In this document: piece by piece, positions 30,151-40,882 of the stretch
Layout of the letters: every line of letters begins with the position of its first letter
Position numbering within the stretch: the first letter of the stretch is position 1
Assembly: GCA_028702135.1 (NCBI GenBank)
Contig: JAQVPJ010000003.1
Span: forward strand, 62,001-126,000
Direction: 5' to 3'
DNA: 64,000 nt
Source of the DNA: Eubacteriales bacterium
GTDB taxonomy: Bacteria > Bacillota > Clostridia > Oscillospirales > CAG-382
Program-made: the position numbers and the translations under genes
Notes under the pieces: model-generated
The model's database searches: none
What the model was told of the DNA's origin: nothing
Seen by the model: only the letters and a program-made list of their open reading frames with translations

Positions 30151-31614
30151 ATGAAAAAGCTGATAATCGCTTTACTTGCTCTTGTACTACTTCTTCCCTT
30201 TATCGCTTCCTGTAAAGAAGAGAAAGATAATTCGGGTTCTTCGGATACCGCTTCCAAAACTGATGAAAACGAAATAGTTGTCAAAGACATGGAGGGCAGG
30301 GATTTTAAAATACTGTGCTACAGCTTCGGACATGGTTCAAAGTCAATTGTTGGCTTTACCGGTGAGGTACTTTATAAAGAGGATTCCGCTTCCCCGCTTG
30401 ATGTAAAGAAAAAGGAAATTGTGGATTTAGTTCAGCAGCAGTACAACTGTACGATAACCGGTGATCTTTTTACAGGTACCCACCCGGAGCTCAACGAAAA
30501 GATAAGATTAATGGTAATGGGTGGCTCAAACGAGTATGATTTTTATTTTGATTGCTACCAGTTCAGCTCGGCAATGGTTGCGGATAATGTTCTTTATGAT
30601 TTGAACACAATATCGTCGATTGATTTTACAAACCCCTGGTGGGATCAGAACGCAAGAGAGGATTTTTCGATCGACAACAAGCTCTACTTTATGTGCGGCG
30701 ACATCAACACCTATGATAACGACGGCACATGGTGCGTGCTTTTCAACAAAAAGCTTAAGGAAACGCTTGGTATTACTGAGGATTTCTATCAGCTCGCAAG
30801 AGATTATGAATGGACCTTCGATAAATTTACCGAGATCTGCAAGCGCGGCATTTCCAAGGATATAAACGGTGACAACGTTCTGGATGAGAAGGATCAATGG
30901 GCGTTCGGCACGGAAACCTATAATATGTACGTTCATGTTGTCGCGGGCGGCGACAGAATCACTAAAAAAGACGAAAACGACATTCCTTATTTCACTATAA
31001 CAAACGAATCGACATACAACTCGCTCGGGAAAATACGTGATTTTTATCTCGATAAGACGACAGTTATGGTTGCAAACGCTCCGCCTTACACCGAAAAAGG
31101 CTTTGACAATTACTGGGAGGCAACCGTTCACAAGTCGTTTATGGAAGGACGGGAGCTGTTCTATATGTGCGGGCTCATCAATGCTCCCGGATTCAGGGAA
31201 ATGGAAGATGATTTCGGCATCCTCCCCGTTCCTCTTATGTACGAGGGGCAGGAATCCTACTTTCATACAGTTTCCATCAGCAATATGTCTGCGCTCTCTA
31301 TTCCCAAGAATGTAATCGGCGTTGAGGATGTAGGAATAATTATAGAAGCGCTGGGAAAATATTCAAAAAATATCTTAACTCCTGAATACTATGACAATCA
31401 GTTAAAATACAGAAACACCCGCGATAATGAAAGCAGTGAGATGCTCGATATTATATTTGCGTCACGTTCCTTCGATATCGGTGCGGCTTTCAACTGGGGC
31501 GGAGTGCTTAATGTTTATACCGAGATGGACAAAAATTATGTTTCTCATTTTGAGAGTATCATGACCTCGGCGCAGTCCAAATTAGACGCCGTTATAGAAG
31601 AAATCCAAAGCTGA
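30151..31614 (+). CDS. Extracellular solute-binding lipoprotein
   Basis: Lipobox LLPFIASC; NPWWDQNAREDFSIDNKLYFMCGD and FNWGGVLNVYTEM motifs. Confidence 0.8.
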   Translation: MKKLIIALLALVLLLPFIASCKEEKDNSGSSDTASKTDENEIVVKDMEGRDFKILCYSFGHGSKSIVGFTGEVLYKEDSASPLDVKKKEIVDLVQQQYNCTITGDLFTGTHPELNEKIRLMVMGGSNEYDFYFDCYQFSSAMVADNVLYDLNTISSIDFTNPWWDQNAREDFSIDNKLYFMCGDINTYDNDGTWCVLFNKKLKETLGITEDFYQLARDYEWTFDKFTEICKRGISKDINGDNVLDEKDQWAFGTETYNMYVHVVAGGDRITKKDENDIPYFTITNESTYNSLGKIRDFYLDKTTVMVANAPPYTEKGFDNYWEATVHKSFMEGRELFYMCGLINAPGFREMEDDFGILPVPLMYEGQESYFHTVSISNMSALSIPKNVIGVEDVGIIIEALGKYSKNILTPEYYDNQLKYRNTRDNESSEMLDIIFASRSFDIGAAFNWGGVLNVYTEMDKNYVSHFESIMTSAQSKLDAVIEEIQS

Positions 31615-31638
31615 TTTAAACCGGAAAGGAACACTCCC

Positions 31639-32484
31639 ATGACTGTTGCTCAAGCTGTTTTATTCGGCATTATACAGGGTATTGCGGAATTTTTGCCCAT
31701 ATCAAGCTCGGGACATCTTGCCCTTGCGCATAACTTTTTTAAGATAAACGATGACAACGGCTTTGCCTTTGACATATTTCTTCATCTCGCAACGCTGGTC
31801 GCTGTCTGCATAGTTTATTATAAGGACGTATGGCAGATTATAAAGGGCTTTTTCTCTCTTGTGAAAAAGCTCTTTACAGGCAAAATAAAGCTTGCAAAAG
31901 GCAAAAAGACTAATTTTGAATACGGCGAGAAGCTCTTTATTATGCTCGTAATCGCCTCTCTTCCGCTCATCCCCGCCGCACTTATTGAGGATAAGGTGGA
32001 ATACATTTCCAGTTATAGCTGGATTATCGGAATTTTACTCGTCATCAACGGCGCAATGCTCTATATATCCGACAAGCTGGTAAAGCATTCCGAGAGCCTT
32101 AGCGACAGCGATTATCAAAAGCCCTTCTACATAGGACTGTTTCAGTTATTCGGTGTTCTTCCCGGCATCTCCCGTTCAGGCTCGACGATAACCGGCGGAT
32201 TATTTTTTGGACTCAACCGTCAGGATGCGGTTAAATTCTCATTTCTAATGTCAATCCCTGCGATTCTCGGCGCATGTGTCCTGAAGATTGACGATTTTCT
32301 GGATGTAGGTATGACGGGCAAGCTTATGAATACCTATATTGCAGGTGCAGTCACTGCCATGGTTGTCGGATTTTTCGCAATAAAGCTGCTGCAATATGTA
32401 GCGAAGAAAAACGGGTTTTTCGTCTTCTCAATTTATTGCATTATAGTCGGAATCACAGCGGTTGTAGCTGATGTCCTTATTTAA
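31639..32484 (+). CDS. uppP: Undecaprenyl-diphosphatase
   Basis: GIIQGIAEFLPISSSGHLAL, GVLPGISRSGSTITGGLFFGL. Confidence 0.96.
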   Translation: MTVAQAVLFGIIQGIAEFLPISSSGHLALAHNFFKINDDNGFAFDIFLHLATLVAVCIVYYKDVWQIIKGFFSLVKKLFTGKIKLAKGKKTNFEYGEKLFIMLVIASLPLIPAALIEDKVEYISSYSWIIGILLVINGAMLYISDKLVKHSESLSDSDYQKPFYIGLFQLFGVLPGISRSGSTITGGLFFGLNRQDAVKFSFLMSIPAILGACVLKIDDFLDVGMTGKLMNTYIAGAVTAMVVGFFAIKLLQYVAKKNGFFVFSIYCIIVGITAVVADVLI

Positions 32485-32540
32485 TTTTATATATTGTGAG
32501 TTAATTTATGCTCCCAAAATAAAAGTGGTTGGAGATATTA

Positions 32541-35003
32541 ATGTCAAAAGCAACAAAAAAGACAAGTAAATCAACAAAAAAAGCACCGGTAAAGAATGCG
32601 AAGCAGCCCTCTGCGGTAAATATCAAAGCCGAAAAACAAAAAATGGCGACCGAGAGAAAACCAAACCCCGCCGTTCCTTATGTGATTGGCTTTTTCGCGT
32701 TGTTCGTAATACTTACCTTCTTTGTTGCCGATTCGGGATTCTTGGGAAAATACATACGCAGTACCCTGAGGGGGCTTTTCGGAGTCGGTTATTATTATTT
32801 CCCCTTCCTGCTTCTGCTCATCGCTTTCTACTGGAAGCGTGACAGCGTAAAAGGAGCAGTACGGGCAAAAATAATTCTTGGTCTTATAAATTTTATTTTT
32901 CTTTTGATCATATATAATACAATCGTCGCCGCAGACCCGTACGAATATGGCTGGAATTTATTTGAGATAGGAAAAACGCTTGATGGCTCAGGCCTTTTTG
33001 GCGGAAATATCGGTGCGCTTTTTGTTAAAATGCTCGGAAAAGTTCCTACTCTGATCCTGTCGTCTCTCGCAGTGTTCATTTCGACGGTATTTCTGTTCGG
33101 CAGCACCCCTAAGTCTACAGTCAAGGCGATCATCGATTTTTTCAGAGAGATAGATTTTGGCATAGAGAGCGACACCGAGGACAACCTCAACAGCAAAGCT
33201 ACCGTAAAAGCGGAAGAGGAAGAGGCTATAAAACAGGTAAAAGGGTCCTACAAAACCGCACCGGTAATTATTCCGGACGAGGTAGATACTTCACAGCAGC
33301 GTTTTGAGCTTCCACTGGAGGAAGAGGTTGTCCCTTCTTTTCCCGAAAGAGAGCTTGTCGGTTTTAAGGAGATAAACCGCGAGATGCCGTGGGACGAGCC
33401 TGTTTCGGTACAAAAGCCAGAAAACGCTGAAACTACGGATTCCGAAGATTCGGAAAAAGATGGTTTTACTATTGATAAAAAAGAAGAGGTCTTTTCGGAG
33501 GAGGAACAGGAAAATCCCCCGTATGTGTTCCCGCCTATCTCCCTGCTCGCCGAGAGCGAAAGCGACGGCCTTACGCTTACCGAAACCGATATACAAAGGA
33601 CAAGCCAGAAGCTGGTTGATACACTCGCAAGCTTTGGTGTTCACACAAGGGTCATCAGTACAAGCTGCGGTCCGACCATCACCCGCTATGAGCTGCAGCC
33701 TGAAACAGGAGTTCGGGTAAAATCGATTGCCAATCTTGCTGATGATATAGCCCTGCATCTTGCGACGACCAATGTACGTATAGAGACGATACCCGGAAAA
33801 GCTGCCGTCGGTATTGAGATACCCAACCGCAGCGTGACGACAGTTAGGCTTCACGGACTTTTAAACACAGCAACCTTCAGGGACAACAAGAGCAGTCTGT
33901 TTTGTGCGCTCGGCATGGATGTGGCGGGTAATCCCATATATATCGATATCGGAAAAATGCCGCATCTCCTTATCGCCGGAGCGACCGGAATGGGAAAATC
34001 GGTATGTATTAACTCGATCATAATTTCTCTGTTATACAGAGCCAAACCCGACGAGGTAAAGCTGATACTCATCGACCCGAAACGCATTGAACTTTCGGAA
34101 TATAACGGAATCCCGCACCTTATGGTACCAGTAATTACGGAACCTAAGAAGGCAGCAGGTACTCTAAACTGGGCATGTATCGAGATGGAAAAGCGATATA
34201 CTCTGATACAGGAGGTCGGTGTCCGTAACCTTGCGGAATATAATTCGGTAGTCAGGGACGATCCCGAGCGCGAGACAATCCCGTATGTAGTAATTATTAT
34301 AGATGAGCTTGCCGATTTGATGATGACCGCGCCGGATGATGTAGAAACCTCGATTTGCCGTCTTGCGCAAAAAGCGAGAGCCGCCGGAATGCATCTCGTC
34401 GTAGGAACTCAGCGGCCGTCTGTTGATGTAATTACAGGTCTTATTAAAGCAAATATACCCTCAAGAATCGCTTTTACTGTTGCCTCTCAGGTCGATTCAA
34501 GAACAATTCTCGATATGGCAGGAGCCGAAAAACTAATGGGACGCGGTGATATGCTGTATTATCCTGTTGGTGCAATGAAGCCGGTACGTGTACAGGGTGC
34601 TTTTGTCGACGGAAAGACGGAGGTTACAGCAATAACCCAGTTTATTAAAGACGCTGCCGAGGTGCAATATAACGAGGAAGTAATCAATATGATCGAACAG
34701 GAAGCAAAACTTTGCGGAGTCAAACACTCCAAACGTGATGTTTTTAACGACAAGGTCGACGACGAAAAGGACGATCCTATGATAATAAGTGCGCTCGAGG
34801 TCGCTTTCGACTGCGGTAATGTTTCTACCTCCCTGCTTCAAAGAAGACTGTCGTTAGGTTACGCAAGAGCCGCAAGAATCGTTGATAAACTGGAACGCAG
34901 GGGTTATGTGGGTCAGTTTGACGCCGCGACAAAGAAGCGTGCGATTTTAATTACCAAAGAGGAGTTCCTTGAGCTGAAGCTCAATTCTCAAAAAAACGAA
35001 TAG
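32541..35003 (+). CDS. FtsK/SpoIIIE-family DNA translocase
   Basis: N-terminal TM helices; LLIAGATGMGKSVCINSIIISLLY Walker A; VVIIIDELADLMM; QRPSVDVITGLIKANIPSRIAF; C-terminal gamma domain SLLQRRLSLGYARAARIVDKLERRGYVG. Confidence 0.96.
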   Translation: MSKATKKTSKSTKKAPVKNAKQPSAVNIKAEKQKMATERKPNPAVPYVIGFFALFVILTFFVADSGFLGKYIRSTLRGLFGVGYYYFPFLLLLIAFYWKRDSVKGAVRAKIILGLINFIFLLIIYNTIVAADPYEYGWNLFEIGKTLDGSGLFGGNIGALFVKMLGKVPTLILSSLAVFISTVFLFGSTPKSTVKAIIDFFREIDFGIESDTEDNLNSKATVKAEEEEAIKQVKGSYKTAPVIIPDEVDTSQQRFELPLEEEVVPSFPERELVGFKEINREMPWDEPVSVQKPENAETTDSEDSEKDGFTIDKKEEVFSEEEQENPPYVFPPISLLAESESDGLTLTETDIQRTSQKLVDTLASFGVHTRVISTSCGPTITRYELQPETGVRVKSIANLADDIALHLATTNVRIETIPGKAAVGIEIPNRSVTTVRLHGLLNTATFRDNKSSLFCALGMDVAGNPIYIDIGKMPHLLIAGATGMGKSVCINSIIISLLYRAKPDEVKLILIDPKRIELSEYNGIPHLMVPVITEPKKAAGTLNWACIEMEKRYTLIQEVGVRNLAEYNSVVRDDPERETIPYVVIIIDELADLMMTAPDDVETSICRLAQKARAAGMHLVVGTQRPSVDVITGLIKANIPSRIAFTVASQVDSRTILDMAGAEKLMGRGDMLYYPVGAMKPVRVQGAFVDGKTEVTAITQFIKDAAEVQYNEEVINMIEQEAKLCGVKHSKRDVFNDKVDDEKDDPMIISALEVAFDCGNVSTSLLQRRLSLGYARAARIVDKLERRGYVGQFDAATKKRAILITKEEFLELKLNSQKNE

Positions 35004-35037
35004 TATTTTTAATACAATTCGTAGGAGCATAACAGTA

Positions 35038-35583
35038 TTGAAAAAAATCAGCTTACGACATATTATTTTATTTTTGATTACTCTCTGTTTGTTGTTTTCT
35101 TCAGCATGCGGAACAAAAAATAAAGGTGACGAGACGACACAACCGCTTGATAAGATGATAAACGGTCTTTTGAGCGAGGATACCGGACTTTATAAATCCG
35201 CTTTCCCACCCGATTACATTACAGCTCTGACTGAAGAGCTGAGTAAGATAGGCGAAAATATTGACACTCTTATCTCCAATGCTTTTAAGGGTGGTCTGGA
35301 TGCTCATGTGGTAAATTACGGTGATGATACCAGAATAAACTATATCCTTATTTCAAAAGAGCCTATGACCCAAGAGGAGCTTAACGAACCTTATTGGGAT
35401 TATTATATTACTGATTATAATATCCCTGTCGGTGATATCACCGAAGCCTTTAAAGCCAACTTTGATCTCACCGTAAAAGGCGATGAATCCGGAAGCACAA
35501 AGCGTGCTGTATATAAGCTGTTGAAAATCGACGGTATATGGTATGTGCATCCCGAATCCTTTTTGAATATGTTCTCGGGATGA
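35038..35583 (+). CDS. Lipoprotein of unknown function
   Basis: Lipobox LLFSSAC; 181 aa. Confidence 0.6.
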   Translation: MKKISLRHIILFLITLCLLFSSACGTKNKGDETTQPLDKMINGLLSEDTGLYKSAFPPDYITALTEELSKIGENIDTLISNAFKGGLDAHVVNYGDDTRINYILISKEPMTQEELNEPYWDYYITDYNIPVGDITEAFKANFDLTVKGDESGSTKRAVYKLLKIDGIWYVHPESFLNMFSG

Positions 35584-35619
35584 TTTTTCCGCTTATATAG
35601 AATTGATTTTCCCATATCA

Positions 35620-35651
35620 AAAGCGTGCCGTGGTATATGCGGCACGCTTTT
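35620..35651. terminator. Intrinsic terminator between convergent genes
   Basis: AAAGCGTGCCG-loop-CGGCACGCTTT. Confidence 0.8.
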
Positions 35652-35671
35652 ATAATATTTATTATTCTTTA

Positions 35672-37165
35672 TTAAGTTATCAGATTTTTATAATCCTCAA
35701 TGGTTTGTTCCATCGCCATCTGTGCTCCGTTTTTAATTTTCTCATACGAGGAAACAAGGGTGTTTGAACCGGAACGCATTGTTGCCGAATAAATACCTAT
35801 AAGATTGCCACCCCAATTATAAATCGCTCCGATATCGTAAAGACGGTTATTGAATACATTATCGAGCATCTTCTCGTCCTCGTCAACGAAGTCAACAGAT
35901 TTCAGCTTAAGAGTTGTCTCGTAATATGCGTTGGTTACACTCTCTCCGGTGCTGGGATACTTGCTGAAATAACCGAGAGCTTCCATAAGATAAATTGTCG
36001 CATCTCTCTTTTCGACGTTGGTGGTCGGTACTGCCATAACGGTCGCCTGATATACGTTAACTCCGTTGAAATACTTCTCCTGCTCCTCATCATACTTAGG
36101 AATCGGAATAACCCCAAAATCCACCTTATCTTCGGACTTGCTATCCCTGATACCGCTGATTGAGGAGGTGGTAGTAAGATAGAACAATCCTCTGCCGCTT
36201 ACAAAAGCATTGCTGACATCGGTCCAGCCGGTCTCTCCGAGCTGCTCAACGCGAAGAGTCGTGGTTTTGTCGGTCATCAGATTGAACACTTTATCAAATG
36301 CATTCACGCTTTGCTCCGAATCTACAAGAAGCTCAATACCCCCATCATTCGTCTTCTGAGCGGAACAAACGCCCGAGCCCTCAACGAGTATGCCTGTGCC
36401 GTAACCCTCTCCTAAAAGTCCGTAGGTTCCGCCGGTTGTGCCGAACTGTCCGTTATCATCGGCTTTAGAAACGGACTTTGCCATCTCATACATGGCGTCA
36501 TATGTCCATTTCCCGTCATTAACAAAATCATATATATCGCCGTACTTTTCAGAAAGATTGGTATTCTGCTCATACATCTTTTTATTATAAAGGATCAGAT
36601 ATGTGTGGTCATCGTCGGTCAGCAATGCGTCACCGGCTACAAAATAAGTCTTTTCCGTGATGGACAGATTTTCTATAGCGTTCTGGTCCCACCAATCCCT
36701 GTCGAGCAATAAATCGTCCTGAAGGGATACATAATAGTTAGCAGTGGCGTTAGGCAGCATTTTGTATACTGCATCCGCGACTATCTGATATTCATCCAAT
36801 CCGGCTTCAACTGTTGTTTTAATATCGTCACCCGGATATCTTGTTGGCTTAACCTCTATGGTAATGCCAAAATTCTCCTTAATATAAGCGTTTCTTACCT
36901 TGACCGCTTCGTTAATGGCGTCGCCGTCCAATTCGTCATTGGGCACAAACTGCAGTTCGCCATATTTGTGTCTTGCTTTCTCGACGCATAGAATCTTTAT
37001 CGTCGTATCAAAATTTTCTACTTCAAGCGGGAATGAATTCGGTTCGCCCGAAACATTGGATTTGACATCCTTTGAGGTATCATCTCCTGTTTTACAAGCT
37101 GTCAGCAACGGTGCTGTTATAAGGAGTAAAGCCAATACACACAGCAAAAATTTCCTGTTAAACAT
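35672..37165 (-). CDS. Extracellular solute-binding lipoprotein, paralogue of the 30151 gene
   Basis: Lipobox LLTAC; DRDWWDQNAIENLSITEKTYFVAGD and YNWGGNLIGIYS match the same positions of the 30151 protein. Confidence 0.8.
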   Translation of the reverse strand: MFNRKFLLCVLALLLITAPLLTACKTGDDTSKDVKSNVSGEPNSFPLEVENFDTTIKILCVEKARHKYGELQFVPNDELDGDAINEAVKVRNAYIKENFGITIEVKPTRYPGDDIKTTVEAGLDEYQIVADAVYKMLPNATANYYVSLQDDLLLDRDWWDQNAIENLSITEKTYFVAGDALLTDDDHTYLILYNKKMYEQNTNLSEKYGDIYDFVNDGKWTYDAMYEMAKSVSKADDNGQFGTTGGTYGLLGEGYGTGILVEGSGVCSAQKTNDGGIELLVDSEQSVNAFDKVFNLMTDKTTTLRVEQLGETGWTDVSNAFVSGRGLFYLTTTSSISGIRDSKSEDKVDFGVIPIPKYDEEQEKYFNGVNVYQATVMAVPTTNVEKRDATIYLMEALGYFSKYPSTGESVTNAYYETTLKLKSVDFVDEDEKMLDNVFNNRLYDIGAIYNWGGNLIGIYSATMRSGSNTLVSSYEKIKNGAQMAMEQTIEDYKNLIT

Positions 37166-37356
37166 AACTACCTCCCATAATCGTGTTCATTGTCTTATAT
37201 TATAATATAATTTTTTACAATATGCAAGTATAACATTTATAAAAAATTGTGCGTTTTGTACATCATATATACCTAAGGCTTGCATTTTTCGCTTATAACG
37301 GATAATATATATAGTAGTATTGAATATAGATTTAAACTAAAAAACGGAGTTTGGCA

Positions 37357-38586
37357 ATGTATAATCGGATTTTTGATATATTGAATAAGCTGGGCACAGG
37401 TCAGTATGCAAGCCTTTTGACCTATATCGCGGTATTCCTGTTAATTCTGATAATATGTTTTATAACAATATGGTTGACAAGAGTAGCATTGATTAAGATT
37501 ATGATAAGAGTTTTTAAGCGGATTAATCCAGGCTGGAATACAATATTGCAAAAAAACGCTTTTTACCGCAGGTTATCATGGATCGTTGTTCCAATAATAT
37601 TTAATCTTTTTAACGGAAGCCTTCCGGATTATAACTTCGTATTGAAAAAATCCGCAGATATAATTTCCGCATTACTGTTTGTTTTTATAATCTCTTCATT
37701 CCTTAATGCCTTTGAAGAGATTTACAGGAGCTATGAAATTTCAAAAACAAGGCCAATCAAGGGCATAATTCAGGTAGTAAAGGTCATCCTATCGATAATT
37801 GGCGGTATTTTCCTTATATCTGTTTTTATAGGACAAAACCCGATCGTACTCATTGGGGGAATCGGTGCATTAACCGCAGTCATCAGCCTTATTTTCAAGG
37901 ATGCGATTCTGGGATTTGTTGCCGGAATACAGCTCACCTCAAACGATATGATACGGATAGGTGACTGGATAGAGATGCCGAGGTATTCCGCTGACGGAAC
38001 CGTTACGGATCTCTCGCTTACCACCGTGAAGGTCAGGAATTTTGATAACACTATCACAACCGTTCCCGCATATGCTCTTGTATCCGACTCTTTTATAAAC
38101 TGGCGCGGGATGGCGGAATCCGGAGGAAGACGGATAAAACGCTCTATCATGGTCGACGCTGCAACCGTCAGGCTCTGCGATGACGAAATGATAAGTAAAT
38201 TCAAAAGGATCGGACTAATCAGCGGTTATATGGAGTCAAAGCTTAACGAAATCGCCGAATACAATAAAAAACTGGATTTCGATACCAGCCTGCACATCAA
38301 CAGCAGGCATCTTACAAACCTCGGAACCTTCCGCGCCTATATTACCGAATACCTTAAGCACCACCCGGATATACGCAGTGATATGACGCTTATGGTAAGG
38401 CAGCTCGGTTATGAGGGCGAAGGTATACCGATTGAGTTGTATGCGTTTACGAATACGACAAAATGGAGCGAGTTTGAAATGATTCAGAGCAATATTTTTG
38501 ACCACCTTTATTCGGTAATATCCGAATTCGGACTCTCGGTTTATCAAAAGCCCTCGGGAAGCGATTTGCGTAAATCCGTAAAATGA
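37357..38586 (+). CDS. MscS-family mechanosensitive channel
   Basis: Multi-TM; LIGGIGALTAVISLIFKDAILGFVAGIQLTSNDMIRIGDWIEMPRYSADGTVTDLSLTTVKVRNFDNTITTVP. Confidence 0.88.
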   Translation: MYNRIFDILNKLGTGQYASLLTYIAVFLLILIICFITIWLTRVALIKIMIRVFKRINPGWNTILQKNAFYRRLSWIVVPIIFNLFNGSLPDYNFVLKKSADIISALLFVFIISSFLNAFEEIYRSYEISKTRPIKGIIQVVKVILSIIGGIFLISVFIGQNPIVLIGGIGALTAVISLIFKDAILGFVAGIQLTSNDMIRIGDWIEMPRYSADGTVTDLSLTTVKVRNFDNTITTVPAYALVSDSFINWRGMAESGGRRIKRSIMVDAATVRLCDDEMISKFKRIGLISGYMESKLNEIAEYNKKLDFDTSLHINSRHLTNLGTFRAYITEYLKHHPDIRSDMTLMVRQLGYEGEGIPIELYAFTNTTKWSEFEMIQSNIFDHLYSVISEFGLSVYQKPSGSDLRKSVK

Positions 38587-38682
38587 GCATCACCTGCTTA
38601 TTGCTTGTAAAACATTGTGTTTTATGATATAATATGTATAATAAAAAATGCTTTAAAACAGTTTTTTCGGGAGATGATACAG

Positions 38683-39048
38683 ATGCAGCTTCAAGAATCG
38701 GGCGAGAATTATCTTGAAACTATCCTTATTCTAATGAGGAAAAAACCCGTAGTGCGTTCTATTGATATAGTCAACGAAACGGGGTATTCAAAGCCGAGCA
38801 TAAGCCGTGCCGTCGGGATTCTTAAGGATAATGATTATATCGAAGTCGATGAATCAGGATGCATTACGCTTACCGCCCTGGGTGAAAAGATTGCGAGCAG
38901 CATTTATGAGCGACATACCATACTGACGCAGTTTTTAATAACAATCGGGGTAAACGAAAGGACCGCTGCCGAGGATGCCTGCCGCATTGAGCATGTCATA
39001 AGCGAGGAGACCTTCGACAAAATAAAGGATTTTTCATCAAGTAAATAA
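38683..39048 (+). CDS. DtxR/MntR-like metal-dependent transcriptional regulator
   Basis: MQLQESGENYLETILILMRKKPVVRSIDIVNETGYSKPSISRAVGILKDNDYI winged HTH; RBS before ATG 38683. Confidence 0.8.
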   Translation: MQLQESGENYLETILILMRKKPVVRSIDIVNETGYSKPSISRAVGILKDNDYIEVDESGCITLTALGEKIASSIYERHTILTQFLITIGVNERTAAEDACRIEHVISEETFDKIKDFSSSK

Positions 39049-39138
39049 TTAAAAATTGTTGCAACAACAGCGCAAAAAAGAGGCTGTGTGACCAAAAAAT
39101 GGTTGCACGGCTTGTCTTTTTGTTGATTCAGTATGATC

Positions 39139-39450
39139 TTAAGTATAATTTTTGCCTAAAAAAGTAAAAGATTTTTGTGGCAAATCATTTTCGATTTTTT
39201 CCGGAAGTTCCCCTTCCCATTCACCGGTATCTGTATACAACACAGTAAGTGGTTTGTAAGCATTTTTGTTGGTAATCTCCCCTCCGCTTTCATCGTTAGG
39301 TGTTGAGGTGCTGTTTTCTATAACACTCTCGTTTTGCTCAACGCTTTCATTCGGCAGGGTGTCTCTTGCACAAGAAGAAACAAGCAGGATAAGCGACCCC
39401 ATAATCGCCAAAAGCATGGTTTTATTTAATAAGACGCTAAGATGCTTCAT
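39139..39450 (-). CDS. Small lipoprotein
   Basis: Lipobox LILLVSSC; 103 aa. Confidence 0.5.
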   Translation of the reverse strand: MKHLSVLLNKTMLLAIMGSLILLVSSCARDTLPNESVEQNESVIENSTSTPNDESGGEITNKNAYKPLTVLYTDTGEWEGELPEKIENDLPQKSFTFLGKNYT

Positions 39451-39474
39451 AGCTTTATTCCTTTCTATGAATTC

Positions 39475-40377
39475 TTAATAATCGCCATAACTATAAGAAA
39501 GCATCTCGGAAAATCCGTTTTTGGAAATGTCGAGAATTACATACTTAAATCCGTAATCATGTGTGCATTCCACAATTTCCAACTTCCCGTCACCGTTTAA
39601 ATCCATAATATTCAGTGCATAATAGTCCCTTACATAAATGCCCGCGGCAGGAGGGGTATATTGCCTGACAAACTCGCTTCCGTTATATATAACAGTCATC
39701 TTTGTTTCAGATGAATCAATATCGTCATTCAGCCAGTGCTCCCAGTGTATTTCGTCCGGCACGCCGTTTCCGTCAATATCTACGATTGCTTTATTCTCAT
39801 CGAATACAGGTTTGCGTGGAAAAACATTCCAATCACATGATATTCCGATTAGAATCTCGTCAGATAAGGTTATTTCTTTAGAAATCTCAGCAGATATCTT
39901 TGGTGTGGTATGTTGAAAGAACAATTCTACACTTTCGCAAACAGTCTTGCACTCATCGGCGTTTCTATTATGAAAAGTCAACAAATCATTACTCTTTATA
40001 AGCTCTGTTTTTACATCGGATATTTCACACGGTTCATAATCCAAGGCTTCTTTATTATTGTAGGTGTAATCATATATGGTTGTGAAACTACCGTTTTCTG
40101 AGCCACCTATGAGATCAATGTCAAATCCTTTCTCTTCCCCATTTTCCCATTTGCTATATACCATAATCGGATGGTTTTCATTTATTACCGCATCATCAAA
40201 ATTAATTTCACTTTCGGATATAAATGATTCACCTGACGATTCTACGGCCCCCGCTTCAACGCTATTTGAGATAATCGATGAAGAAGATGAAATTTCATCC
40301 GAGTTGCTTTCATCTGTCATATCGCAACCGGCGACAAAAATTAATAATACAGTTAATACAATAATGGCATTTCTCAT
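39475..40377 (-). CDS. Lipoprotein with Ca-binding/FG-GAP-like motifs
   Basis: Lipobox LLIFVAGC; VDIDGNGVPDEIHWE and NIMDLNGDGKLEIVE. Confidence 0.6.
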   Translation of the reverse strand: MRNAIIVLTVLLIFVAGCDMTDESNSDEISSSSSIISNSVEAGAVESSGESFISESEINFDDAVINENHPIMVYSKWENGEEKGFDIDLIGGSENGSFTTIYDYTYNNKEALDYEPCEISDVKTELIKSNDLLTFHNRNADECKTVCESVELFFQHTTPKISAEISKEITLSDEILIGISCDWNVFPRKPVFDENKAIVDIDGNGVPDEIHWEHWLNDDIDSSETKMTVIYNGSEFVRQYTPPAAGIYVRDYYALNIMDLNGDGKLEIVECTHDYGFKYVILDISKNGFSEMLSYSYGDY

Positions 40378-40567
40378 CAGATTTTGCTCCTTTTATTAAT
40401 TGTTGTGACTCTGTCCGGCAGATATAATGTAAAAATATTATCTACATGGTATGTTTGAATTCTTGAATTTTTAGTGTTTACTTCTAAAATAACATTTGTT
40501 AGCCTGAATTCGTTTTTAAATCCGGATATTTAAATCACTTTTATTTATACATTGAACATTCTTGCAA

Positions 40568-40748
40568 GGGTTTCTGTGGTTGAAATTATCTTTTTTCATA
40601 CCTCAAATGAACATACTTTTACACGAATATTGTAAATTATTTTATATATATTGTCAAGCTGAATAATTCCTGTTTTTTTTGTAACATATTACATTTCGGG
40701 CATGAAAATACTGCTTATTCGGTTAAAAATAGGCAGTTTTTTGACATG
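40568..40748. repeat. Duplicated intergenic element, copy 1, with conserved hairpin and T-run
   Basis: Closely matches 51845-52026, including TAACATATTACATTT[C/T]GGGCATGAAAA and ACTGCTTATTCGGTTAAAAATAGGCAGTTTTTTGACATG. Confidence 0.8.
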
Positions 40749-40882
40749 CGGGAAATAATGTACTTAATGAGAGTTTATGTGAGAGGTTTTTGAGACTCTA
40801 ATTGAAATGATCATTTAAAAGACTGCATTTGTTTGTATAAAAGCAGACCCGATAATCAACTTTTCATTAAGTAAAGATTCTA

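Noticed and set aside
30526-31266. 246-aa minus-strand ORF
   Set aside because: Antisense to a confident solute-binding lipoprotein gene; no RBS or recognisable motif.
33291-33854. 187-aa minus-strand ORF
   Set aside because: Antisense within the FtsK/SpoIIIE gene.
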